Assembly (NCBI GenBank): GCA_027858325.1
Contig: JAQICU010000045.1
Coordinates: forward strand, 1 to 13,291
Origin: Candidatus Cloacimonadota bacterium
Lineage (GTDB): Bacteria > Cloacimonadota > Cloacimonadia > Cloacimonadales > TCS61
Length of the DNA: 13,291 nt
Reading direction: 5' to 3'
Shown: positions 7,250 through 13,195 of the stretch, one piece after another
How positions within the stretch are numbered: position 1 is the stretch's first letter
How the letters are laid out: every line of letters begins with the position of its first letter
Translations under genes and position numbers: made by a program
Notes under the pieces: generated by a model
What the model was told of the DNA's origin: nothing
Databases searched by the model: none
What the model saw: only the letters and a program-made list of their open reading frames with translations

Positions 7250-7777
7250 TCACCAAACGTAAGAGATATAAATATTGCTAAGAAACCATTTCATTCCAAT
7301 ATCCATAGCCAATCTCAAATAGCTTTCTTCTCCAAGTTGAAAACTGTACCCAAATCCACCCGACAAATTTGTGGTAAAACCATCAATTGCATCATCCGAA
7401 TATGGAACTAATCCGTTAAAGTACACATAATCAATTCCTGCTGTAAGTTGAGTAAAATAGCCTTTCCGTGTTTCACTCCAGAAATAGTTATAGGTTACAG
7501 TGGCTCCGTACGTTTTTAATCCTATCGAATAAAATCCGTGGAGATAATAATTATATTCAATCCAATGTTGTTCTTTATTCTGCCTGGCAGTGATAATCCC
7601 CAAACAAATTCTGGGAGAGAGCAAGGGACTAACTGAAATGTATTTCTGAGTAAAATTAATTTTAATACTGTCATTATTGACTGAAGTTTTAGTTTGAGCA
7701 GAAAGAATATTTCCAACAATCATGAACAATAATAGGATTAGAATAGTAAATTTTAATTTTTCGGTTTTGCCTTTCAT
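7250..7777 (-). CDS. Small outer-membrane beta-barrel protein, tandem paralogue 1
   Basis: 175 aa from the ATG at 7777 (MKGKTEKLKF...). The signal peptide ends NILSAQ; the mature protein has KYISVSPLLSPRICLGI, KGYFTQLTAGIDYVYFNG, GFGYSFQLGEESYLRLAMD and the C-terminal NIYISYVW. An in-frame TTG at 7816 overlaps the cobO stop (TTGA) and would add 13 residues before a normal signal peptide; the ATG start matches the paralogue's length and is preferred although no clear ribosome site precedes it. Divergence from the paralogue (roughly half the residues) indicates an old duplication. It is second in the cobO-barrel-barrel-lpxK operon. Function unknown. Confidence 0.8.
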   Translation of the reverse strand: MKGKTEKLKFTILILLLFMIVGNILSAQTKTSVNNDSIKINFTQKYISVSPLLSPRICLGIITARQNKEQHWIEYNYYLHGFYSIGLKTYGATVTYNYFWSETRKGYFTQLTAGIDYVYFNGLVPYSDDAIDGFTTNLSGGFGYSFQLGEESYLRLAMDIGMKWFLSNIYISYVW

Positions 7778-7812
7778 ACCAAAGCTTTTCGAAGGCAGTT
7801 TCGGTGCAAAAA

Positions 7813-8319
7813 TCAAAATTCTATTCCCTTTCTGGCTTCTACGCCCAGTACAAAATAGTGTTTTATCTCTTTCATCTCGATAACCAGTGAAGCACGATGC
7901 AAAACCTCATTTTTGGCGTATCTGCCCGTCATAATGATCTCAGCATCGGTATCCATTTCCATCAGTTCAATTTGTTTTTCCAGAGGAATTAATTTCCATT
8001 TCACAGCTACGTTGATCTCATCGATCACTATAATATCGTATTTATTGGAAGCAATTAATTCTTGGCATTTCCCGTAAGCTTTTTCCGCTTCTTCAAAATC
8101 TATTTTCGAAGGACTTTCAGGATTTACAAGCTGCGCAGTTCCAAATTGGAAAATATCTAATCCTTCCTGCTTAGAAAGGAATTTGATCTCTCCATATTCA
8201 AAATTCTTTTTCATGAACTGGATCAGGCATACTTTCTTATCTTGACCCAATGCTCTGATGATCAAACCCAGAGCAGCAGTTGTTTTACCCTTTCCATTTC
8301 CTGTATAAATTTGTATCAT
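7813..8319 (-). CDS. cobO: Corrinoid adenosyltransferase (CobO/BtuR family)
   Basis: This cytoplasmic enzyme transfers the adenosyl group of ATP to cob(I)alamin or cobinamide, making the coenzyme form of B12. The protein is 168 aa from the ATG at 8319, which has a ribosome site (AAGGAAAATT). The P-loop GNGKGKTTAA (residues 8-17) is at the N-terminus as in the family. Then come KKVCLIQFMKK, the Walker-B-like YDIIVIDEINVA, IIMTGR, and the C-terminal VEARKGIEF. An upstream ATG at 8370 adds 17 poorly fitting residues and was not used. It is first gene of the operon that continues to the barrel pair and lpxK. No other cobalamin genes are in the window, so a salvage role is plausible. Confidence 0.93.
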   Translation of the reverse strand: MIQIYTGNGKGKTTAALGLIIRALGQDKKVCLIQFMKKNFEYGEIKFLSKQEGLDIFQFGTAQLVNPESPSKIDFEEAEKAYGKCQELIASNKYDIIVIDEINVAVKWKLIPLEKQIELMEMDTDAEIIMTGRYAKNEVLHRASLVIEMKEIKHYFVLGVEARKGIEF

Positions 8320-8372
8320 AATTTTCCTTAATATACAACTGACTACCAAAGTAACTTTTTCATATTTCATTT

Positions 8373-8398
8373 ATTATGATTAACAATATTAATGTCAA
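8373..8398 (-). promoter_or_regulatory. Candidate promoter of the cobO operon
   Basis: On the minus strand a perfect TTGACA (8393-8398) lies upstream of cobO, with CATAAT at 8373-8378 after only 14 bp or TAATAA after 16 bp. The -35 is clear and the -10 assignment is uncertain. No cobalamin riboswitch-like structure was recognised in the short leader. Confidence 0.3.
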
Positions 8399-8456
8399 CT
8401 ATCTTATCACAAACAAATAACTTTTCATGTTTGAATAAGTTAAAATCAGAATTCAA

Positions 8457-8489
8457 TTGACATTTGAAAACTTAATTAAAATGTAGAAT
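8457..8489 (+). promoter_or_regulatory. Candidate promoter of the ABC permease pair
   Basis: A perfect TTGACA (8457-8462) lies 48 bp before the first permease ATG. The best -10-like hexamers, TAAAAT (8477-8482) and TAGAAT (8484-8489), give spacings of 14 and 21 bp, so only the -35 is persuasive. The 139-bp gap to the cobO side is AT-rich with no other structure seen. Confidence 0.25.
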
Positions 8490-8509
8490 AGGAATTTTTA
8501 GGAAAAGAT

Positions 8510-9505
8510 ATGAAAAAGAAATTTGATTTTGGTCCGTATTTATATATTCTACCGGCTGCGATAATTGTTATTGTTTTCCGTTTGATCCCGATCATTTTAT
8601 CGTTCATTGTTAGTTTTTATGATTGGACGATAACGGGTCCGGGAAAATTTATCGGATTTGAGAATTATATTATGATGTTTCATGATGGAGAATTCTGGCA
8701 ATCAATGCTGAACACCTTCTATTTAGTGATTTTTGTTGTCCCAATAAGTTTAGTACTTTCACTTGTCTTTGCAAATTTCTTGAATGGAATAGAGAAATTA
8801 AAAAGCCTTTACCGTTCCATTTATTTCATCCCCACCGTAACCTCAATGGTTGCAATTTCTATTGTTTGGAAGATCATCTTCAATCAGCAGACCGGGCTGG
8901 TAAATTTTTTCCTAACCAAAATTGGATTTGACCCGATGGGTTGGCTAGCTGAAAGCAGGGGAATAATTGATATTTTTCTGAGCAGTCTTGGCATGAATTT
9001 CAGCGGTTTTATCCAAAATCTTTCGGGTGGAATTGGAATGAACTATAATACACTTTATTTATTACTTGGAGGTCCTTCGCTGGCTTTATTCTGTATTATC
9101 ATTGTAACTATCTGGAAGGGACTTGGCTACAATACGATCATCTATCTTGCGGGACTGCAGAATATTCCAAAAGTGTATTATGAAGCTGCCGATATCGACG
9201 GAGCGGGAAAGATCAGACAGTTTTTCAAGATCACATGGCAATTAATTTCTCCAACCACCTTCTATGTTTTGATGATGACGACTATTGTAACTTTCCAGGT
9301 TTTCTCACAAATATATTTGATGACCGGTCCACCGGTTGGAGGTCCACTTGGAACGACCAAAGTGATCGTTTACTTCCTATTTGATAAAGGATTTGGCGAG
9401 AGCAATAATCTGAGTTATGCTAGTGCGATCGCTCTTGTTCTATTTGGAATAATCTTAACTCTTACGTTATTACAGAAACGTTTGGAAAAGAAAGTTCATT
9501 ACTAA
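8510..9505 (+). CDS. ABC sugar transporter permease, MalF/UgpA type, enlarged loop
   Basis: Inner-membrane subunit of a carbohydrate-uptake ABC importer. 331 aa; the N-terminal helix in LYILPAAIIVIVFRLIPII and FYDWT....FIGFENY are typical of UgpA-like permeases. The cytoplasmic EAA loop (YYEAADIDGAGKIRQFFKIT, residues 223-242) that docks the ATPase is intact, followed by FSQIYLMTGPPVGGP. Compared with usual ~290-residue relatives there are about 40 extra residues (roughly 148-187, AESRGIIDIFLSSLGMNFSG onward) in the exported loop before the IWKGLGYN helix. Start: ATG at 8510, with AGGAAAAGAT upstream. Ten bp separate it from the second permease. Substrate unknown. Confidence 0.9.
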   Translation: MKKKFDFGPYLYILPAAIIVIVFRLIPIILSFIVSFYDWTITGPGKFIGFENYIMMFHDGEFWQSMLNTFYLVIFVVPISLVLSLVFANFLNGIEKLKSLYRSIYFIPTVTSMVAISIVWKIIFNQQTGLVNFFLTKIGFDPMGWLAESRGIIDIFLSSLGMNFSGFIQNLSGGIGMNYNTLYLLLGGPSLALFCIIIVTIWKGLGYNTIIYLAGLQNIPKVYYEAADIDGAGKIRQFFKITWQLISPTTFYVLMMTTIVTFQVFSQIYLMTGPPVGGPLGTTKVIVYFLFDKGFGESNNLSYASAIALVLFGIILTLTLLQKRLEKKVHY

Positions 9506-9515
9506 GGTTGAATAA

Positions 9516-10487
9516 ATGAAGAAATCAATATCATATATTATTCTAAGCGTTTGCGGCTTGTTAATGGTCATCCCTTTTATCTGGATGATAACTACATCAG
9601 TTAAATCTCAATTAGAAGTAAATAAGGGCAACGTCGGATTTTTACCTATCGAACATTATTCCACTTATGAAGAAGCTGGAAAAGTATATCGAATTACTTC
9701 TGTGAAAGTAGATGGAGACAGCACCTTTATTCATATCTTCGATGAAAATATGAATCGCATCCGTTCCTATGAAAAAGTTGCTACTTCAGATATTATAGAA
9801 AAGAAACAAGTAAAGCTGCATTTTGAGAATTACAAAGAGGCTTTCACAAAAGTTCCTTTTAAACGATATTTTATTAATACATTATTTGTTTCATCCTCAG
9901 TAGTATTTGGAGTGTTGATAACGGGATCTCTAGCTGCGTATGCCTTCGCAATAATGAGGTTTAAAGGCAGAGATTTCATTTTCTACCTTTTCATCAGCAT
10001 GATGATGGTTCCCCAACCGGTTTACTTAATTCCATCGTATGTGCTATTAAATCATCTCGGCTGGATCGATACATATAATGCACTCATCATACCATGGATA
10101 GCAAATATATTCACGATCTTTCTGCTCCGACAGCAATTTAAAACGATCCCTGATGAACTTTTTGATGCTGCCCGAATTGACGGTTGCGGACGTTTCCGTA
10201 CTTTATGGAAATTAGTTCTACCACTTTCCAAATCTGTAATTGTAACTGCTGCAATATTTGGTTTTATAGGAAGTTGGAATAGCTTTATGTGGCCTCTGGT
10301 AATGACGGATAGTCCTGCAATCCGAGTACTTCAAGTAGGTCTCAGTTATTTTTCACAGGAAGCTTCTGCTCAGACATCTCTCTTGATGGCTGCTTCTACA
10401 TTCAGCATTCTACCACTGGTTATTTTATTCCTTTTTGCACAGAAACAGATCATTGCCAGTTTCGCTTCGAGTGGACTGAAGGGGTGA
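9516..10487 (+). CDS. ABC sugar transporter permease, MalG/UgpE type, with exported insert
   Basis: Partner permease of the upstream gene. 323 aa against ~275-280 usual. N-terminal helix 6-26 followed by WMITTSVKS, the LHFENYKEAF and YFINTLFVSS blocks, and MMMVPQPVYLIPSY. The EAA loop (LFDAARIDGCGRFRTLWKLV, 215-234) and the WNSFMWPLVM region are all present. Between TTSVK and LHFENY an insert of about 50 residues (46-99; e.g. KVYRITSVKVDGDSTFIHIF) looks like a small beta domain, located outside the membrane in the known topology. Some relatives in other phyla have comparable inserts. Start: ATG at 9516 with TAAGG (overlapping the previous stop). No binding protein or ATPase follows; they must be encoded elsewhere, e.g. 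a shared MsmX-like ATPase. Confidence 0.9.
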   Translation: MKKSISYIILSVCGLLMVIPFIWMITTSVKSQLEVNKGNVGFLPIEHYSTYEEAGKVYRITSVKVDGDSTFIHIFDENMNRIRSYEKVATSDIIEKKQVKLHFENYKEAFTKVPFKRYFINTLFVSSSVVFGVLITGSLAAYAFAIMRFKGRDFIFYLFISMMMVPQPVYLIPSYVLLNHLGWIDTYNALIIPWIANIFTIFLLRQQFKTIPDELFDAARIDGCGRFRTLWKLVLPLSKSVIVTAAIFGFIGSWNSFMWPLVMTDSPAIRVLQVGLSYFSQEASAQTSLLMAASTFSILPLVILFLFAQKQIIASFASSGLKG

Positions 10488-10499
10488 CCTCACCCTCAA

Positions 10500-10522
10500 T
10501 CCCTCTCCTGTCAGGCGAGGGA
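10500..10522. repeat. Palindromic repeat after the permease genes
   Basis: TCCCTCTCCT (10500-10509), loop GTC, AGGCGAGGGA (10513-10522): a 10-bp stem with one mismatch, 12 bp after the permease stop. It has no T-run, so is not a canonical terminator. The sequence resembles the 'CCCTCTCC...GGAGAGGG' interspersed repeat seen in many bacteria. It may protect the permease mRNA 3' end. Confidence 0.55.
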
Positions 10523-10553
10523 TGCCGGAGAAAAATCAAGAAAGAAAGTGTTT

Positions 10554-10603
10554 TGTAACTTGTTCACTCAGCCTAAAGAATTGGCTTATAAATCTTGAAC
10601 GAG
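10554..10603. repeat. 50-bp direct repeat, copy 1 (left of the 62-aa gene)
   Basis: Begins TGTAAC and ends TTGAACGAG; 45 of 50 positions are identical to 10919-10968. Internally GTTCA...TGAAC form an outer stem and AGCC...GGCT an inner stem, so each copy is also an imperfect palindrome. Copies are in the same orientation and lie on either side of the small gene. Confidence 0.85.
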
Positions 10604-10637
10604 TTTGCGTTTGCTAAGATAGGAAAAATGAACAAAA

Positions 10638-10652
10638 AGATGCTTTGCATCT
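10638..10652. repeat. Perfect small hairpin AGATGC-TTT-GCATCT
   Basis: A 6-bp perfect stem with TTT loop, flanked by A-rich sequence, 8 bp before the GGGAGG ribosome site of the small gene. Its reach could affect leader folding or mRNA stability; regulation is not shown. Confidence 0.55.
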
Positions 10653-10671
10653 AAAATAAAGGGAGGTTAGT

Positions 10672-10860
10672 ATGAAATTTATCAGTATTTGTTTGGTAAC
10701 CATTGGCACAATTTTAATGCTGTTTGGAATTATCACTTTTCTGAAAGGAAGTGCCTTTTTGGGAGTTGGGTATCCGGTAAATTATTTTCATGCAGCAACC
10801 AGCTTTCTGGTTCTGGCTTTGTGTTCAAAACACATCTGCGAATGTAAGAAAAAAGAGTAA
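10672..10860 (+). CDS. Small two-helix membrane protein, unknown function
   Basis: 62 aa. Its reality is supported by a strong ribosome site (GGGAGG at 10661-10666, 5 bp before the ATG) and by a rho-independent terminator starting 25 bp after the stop. Two hydrophobic helices (about residues 4-24 and 37-51) are joined by KGSAFLGVGYPVNYFH, and the tail CSKHICECKKKE has a C-x2-H-x-C-x-C arrangement that could bind metal or form disulfides. It matches no family I recognise. It forms a monocistronic unit inside a repeat-dense gap, bracketed by 50-bp direct repeats, on the strand of the upstream permeases but separated from them by 184 bp. Confidence 0.75.
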   Translation: MKFISICLVTIGTILMLFGIITFLKGSAFLGVGYPVNYFHAATSFLVLALCSKHICECKKKE

Positions 10861-10885
10861 TTTTTGTAATTGAAATTATTCTTGT

Positions 10886-10917
10886 AAGCCTTCCCCAAAA
10901 TAGGGAAGGCTTTTATT
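10886..10917 (+). terminator. Rho-independent terminator of the 62-aa gene
   Basis: AAGCCTTCCC (10886-10895), a 7-nt loop, then GGGAAGGCTT (10903-10912) followed by TTATTAT: a perfect 10-bp GC-rich stem and a T-rich tail. It is the only canonical terminator seen in the window. Confidence 0.9.
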
Positions 10918-10918
10918 A

Positions 10919-10968
10919 TGTAACGCGTTCATTCAGCCTAAAGAATTGGTTGATAAATCTTGAACGAG
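10919..10968. repeat. 50-bp direct repeat, copy 2 (right of the 62-aa gene)
   Basis: Same length and orientation as copy 1 with five substitutions. Outer stem CGTTCA (10926-10931) / TGAACG (10961-10966); inner TCAGCC / GGTTGA with one G-T wobble. It starts right behind the terminator, so the pair delimits a 415-bp unit (10554-10968). Confidence 0.85.
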
Positions 10969-10983
10969 AGTTTTCCAATTTAT

Positions 10984-11006
10984 TCAGACAGGAGTGTCTG
11001 AGCTAC
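10984..11006 (-). repeat. REP-like hairpin, family 3 (single)
   Basis: On the minus strand GTAG (complement of 11003-11006) abuts a stem made by TGTCTGAG (10995-11002) and TTCAGACA (10983-10990), loop GGAG (8 bp, outermost pair G-T). It begins 6 bp after the yqaA stop codon. The GTAG foot joined to a hairpin follows the same rule as families 1 and 2, but the stem sequence is different. Confidence 0.7.
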
Positions 11007-11011
11007 GTGAA

Positions 11012-11458
11012 TTACACAAAAAACGCTGCTATGATTATGTAACCAACAATTCGAAAAGAATATACAATAATCGAAAATTTCAGGAAATTTATACGGAAGA
11101 TACCGGCAGCAATTGTAATGGGATCTCCCACAAATGGTGCCCAGGCAATGAATAAACTGTAAGTTCCATACTTCCGAACATACCTGATAGCTTTTCTCCC
11201 ATTCTTACTTTTTCTCAATCTGGGAATTAATGGTCTACCAATTAATCTACCGATCCAGTAATTTGCAGCACAGCCTAAACTGTTACCGATAGAACAGGCA
11301 ATAAGTGCCGGAATTGGTTGTGCTCCTGCTGCCAGAGCAGCCAACAGAATTGCAGAGGAGCTGGCGGGTACGATCGTTGCTGCAATAAATGATGTAACGA
11401 ATAGTGAAAGCGTTCCGTAATTATTTATAAATTCTAAAAGCCAGGGAGATAGATCCAT
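11012..11458 (-). CDS. yqaA: YqaA-family membrane protein (DedA/VTT superfamily)
   Basis: 148 aa, near the usual ~140-150. Inner-membrane protein with the family blocks IPASSSAILLAALAAGAQP-like (here VPASSSAILLAALAAG), IGNSLGCAANYWIGRLIGR, KYGTYSLFIAWAPFVGDPIT and AAGIFRINFLKF; the reentrant-helix glycines and the conserved arginine region are recognisable. Function is not well settled; the related DedA proteins act in lipid recycling and membrane homeostasis. Start: ATG at 11458 with AAGG overlapping the previous gene's end; only 4 nt from the RAYT 2 stop, so coupled translation is likely. It ends at 11012, close to REP family 3. Confidence 0.88.
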   Translation of the reverse strand: MDLSPWLLEFINNYGTLSLFVTSFIAATIVPASSSAILLAALAAGAQPIPALIACSIGNSLGCAANYWIGRLIGRPLIPRLRKSKNGRKAIRYVRKYGTYSLFIAWAPFVGDPITIAAGIFRINFLKFSIIVYSFRIVGYIIIAAFFV

Positions 11459-11462
11459 TTAT

Positions 11463-12050
11463 TTACCTTAAACAGCGATTTTCATCCTTATCCCAATTCA
11501 ATGGATTATTTTGAATATATTGTTTTGTATTATTCAGATCTTCTTCATTTCGAATAATGTGATCATAATAACTTCGTTGCCAAACATGAGAACCTTTGGA
11601 ATTTCGTATATCATTTATTAATTTTGATGAATTCATTTTGAATCTTCCAATAATTTTGGTTAATAACATTTTTCTTCTTTCAATCCGTAGGGGTAATTCA
11701 CGAATTACCCCATTATTTTGTTGAACATTATTGAACGATAAATTATCTTTGGGTGATTCTTCACTCTTTTTGTTTGTTGTGGATGATTCGTGAATCGCCC
11801 CTACGATCCAAATTATACCGTGGATATGGTTTGGCATTATCACCAAATCATCCAGTTTAACATTTTCATAATTCTCTGGAATTTGATACCAACAATCTTG
11901 AATAATTTTTCCAGCATCATTTAAATGCATCAAACCATTTTCTATTTCACCAAATATATCTTCCTTTTTGAAAGAACAGATTGTAATAAAATATGCTCCT
12001 GACCAAGAATAATCATAGCTTTCCATACGTAAGAAATTTTTTCTTTTCAT
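11463..12050 (-). CDS. rayT: REP-associated tyrosine transposase (RAYT 2) with an internal repeat
   Basis: 195 aa HUH transposase. Landmarks: RMESYDYSWSGAYFITICSF, then DLVIMPNHIHGIIWIV with the HxH (H75, H77). Then KIIGRFKMNSSKLI, SHVWQRSYYDHIIRNEEDL and KQYIQNNPLNW, in which Y178 aligns with the expected nucleophile. All catalytic elements are intact. Residues about 83-122 (GAIHESSTTNKKSEESPKDN, then through VIRELPL) are encoded by a family-2 REP pair (11686-11805) in frame, accounting for most of the extra length over RAYT 1. Its ATG directly follows the TGA of the NIF3-like gene, and its stop is 4 nt from yqaA's start, so it is transcribed as part of this set. It differs strongly from RAYT 1. 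Confidence 0.92.
   Translation of the reverse strand: MKRKNFLRMESYDYSWSGAYFITICSFKKEDIFGEIENGLMHLNDAGKIIQDCWYQIPENYENVKLDDLVIMPNHIHGIIWIVGAIHESSTTNKKSEESPKDNLSFNNVQQNNGVIRELPLRIERRKMLLTKIIGRFKMNSSKLINDIRNSKGSHVWQRSYYDHIIRNEEDLNNTKQYIQNNPLNWDKDENRCLR
11686..11805. repeat. BIME-like REP pair, family 2, inside RAYT 2 coding sequence
   Basis: Left REP, plus strand: GTAG (11687-11690) abuts the stem GGGTAATTC (11691-11699), loop AC, GAATTACCC (11702-11710). Right REP, minus strand: GTAG (complement of 11801-11804) abuts GAATCGCCC (11792-11800), loop GT, and the weaker arm GGATGATTC (11781-11789). Outer ends CGTAGGGG and CCCCTACG are inverted. The spacer is 70 bp. The element is 120 bp, exactly 40 codons, and no stop arises in the RAYT frame. 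Confidence 0.85.
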
Positions 12051-13154
12051 TCAAATAATGATTTGTTCTTTTATTTCATGTTCTTCAGCTTTCAATTCTA
12101 TTATTTCCACCTTAAAATCTGATAGCATTTCCCGCAAATTCTCCAGAACCGGATTTTCCGTGTAAAAATGTCCAGCATCTATAAGTGGAATGCGACTATC
12201 CAGAACTGTATGATATGTGAAATCAGCAGAGACAAAAACATCTGCACGTCCGTAAACTTTGGATATTACTGAAGTCCCGCTGCCCCCGCAAACAGCTATT
12301 TTCTTAACTTTCGTTTTTGCAGATTTTCCAGCTTTCCATAATTTAATAAATGGAGCATGTAAATCTTTTTTAACTGTTTTGGCAAAATCTTCCAGGGTCA
12401 TTTCCCGCTTCAATTCGCCCAGCATGCCAAGTCCAAAATTTTCGTTTGGTTTAGATTGACGATTTACCGAATATGCCGGAGTTTCATAAGGATGTGCTTT
12501 CTTCATTGCTTCTATGACTTTGGCTAATTTAAAAGAATCGACAAAGAATTCAAGTTTGCGTTCAACTATTTTTTCCAATTTATCTTTTGTACCCAGAATC
12601 GGATTGCTTCCCTCCACTGGCATGAACTGTCCACTAACTTCATAGTCGTTCATACAATTATTGTAATTCCCAATAATTCCGGCTCCGGAAGCAAAGACAG
12701 CATTAGCCACTTCCACCATGCTAACGGAAGGAACATAAACTGTAACTTGATAAACTGAAGCTCCAGATTCCGTTGTGAGCAACTCAACGTTTTGCAGATT
12801 TAATTTAGCTGCCAGAGCAGAGTTCACACCTTTTTTAATGACATCCAGATTGGTGTGAGCACAGAAAACGGCAATATCGTTTTTGATCAATTTAAGGTAA
12901 AGCGGATTGGTGATCTTACTTATCGGTCTGAAAATGAAAGGATGATGTGAAATTATCAGATCAACATTTTCTCTTATTGCTTTATTAATAGCGTTTTCTG
13001 TAACATCAAGCGTGAGAAGGATCTTTTTTACTTCCTGATTGCCATCACCAATTTGAAAGCCAACATTATCCCACTCGAAAGCCAAATCGGGATGTGCGAT
13101 CTTATGCAGGTGATTAATTACTTCTGATACGGTTATTAATTTTTCTTTTCTCAT
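12051..13154 (-). CDS. NIF3-like dinuclear-metal protein, long (YqfO-type) form
   Basis: 367 aa, the size of the Gram-positive-type long form (E. coli YbgI is ~247). The metal-binding residues are present: HHPF (H70-H71), CAHTNLD (H99-H100 region and D104), and DAGHFYTE near the C-terminus (H329, E333). A middle domain (about residues 135-235, beginning VYQVTVYVPSVSMVEVANAV, ending near AHPYETPAYSV) has the PII-like insert pattern of the long form. Databases often call the family GTP cyclohydrolase I type 2; the true reaction is not established here. Start: ATG at 13154 with AAGGATGAAAT. It is upstream of RAYT 2 and yqaA and only 41 bp below the fragment on the right. Confidence 0.92.
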   Translation of the reverse strand: MRKEKLITVSEVINHLHKIAHPDLAFEWDNVGFQIGDGNQEVKKILLTLDVTENAINKAIRENVDLIISHHPFIFRPISKITNPLYLKLIKNDIAVFCAHTNLDVIKKGVNSALAAKLNLQNVELLTTESGASVYQVTVYVPSVSMVEVANAVFASGAGIIGNYNNCMNDYEVSGQFMPVEGSNPILGTKDKLEKIVERKLEFFVDSFKLAKVIEAMKKAHPYETPAYSVNRQSKPNENFGLGMLGELKREMTLEDFAKTVKKDLHAPFIKLWKAGKSAKTKVKKIAVCGGSGTSVISKVYGRADVFVSADFTYHTVLDSRIPLIDAGHFYTENPVLENLREMLSDFKVEIIELKAEEHEIKEQIII

Positions 13155-13195
13155 ATTTCATCCTTGTTAATCAACAAAAAAATTGAATATCTACA

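Noticed and set aside
7778..7816. TTG start overlapping the cobO stop for the first barrel gene
   Set aside because: It would put 13 residues before a complete signal peptide; the paralogue's length supports the ATG at 7777.
8320..8370. 17-residue N-terminal extension of CobO
   Set aside because: The family P-loop begins close to the N-terminus, and the ATG at 8319 has a ribosome site that the ATG at 8370 lacks.
8320..8509. Cobalamin riboswitch before cobO
   Set aside because: The leader is short and AT-rich, and no B12-box-like element was seen.
10595..10620. Promoter TTGAAC / TAAGAT ahead of the 62-aa gene
   Set aside because: Two mismatches in each box and a 14-bp spacer; not distinguishable from chance in AT-rich DNA.
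10554..10968. CRISPR array or insertion sequence from the direct repeats
   Set aside because: Only two copies, 315 bp apart, with a gene and terminator between them and no transposase.
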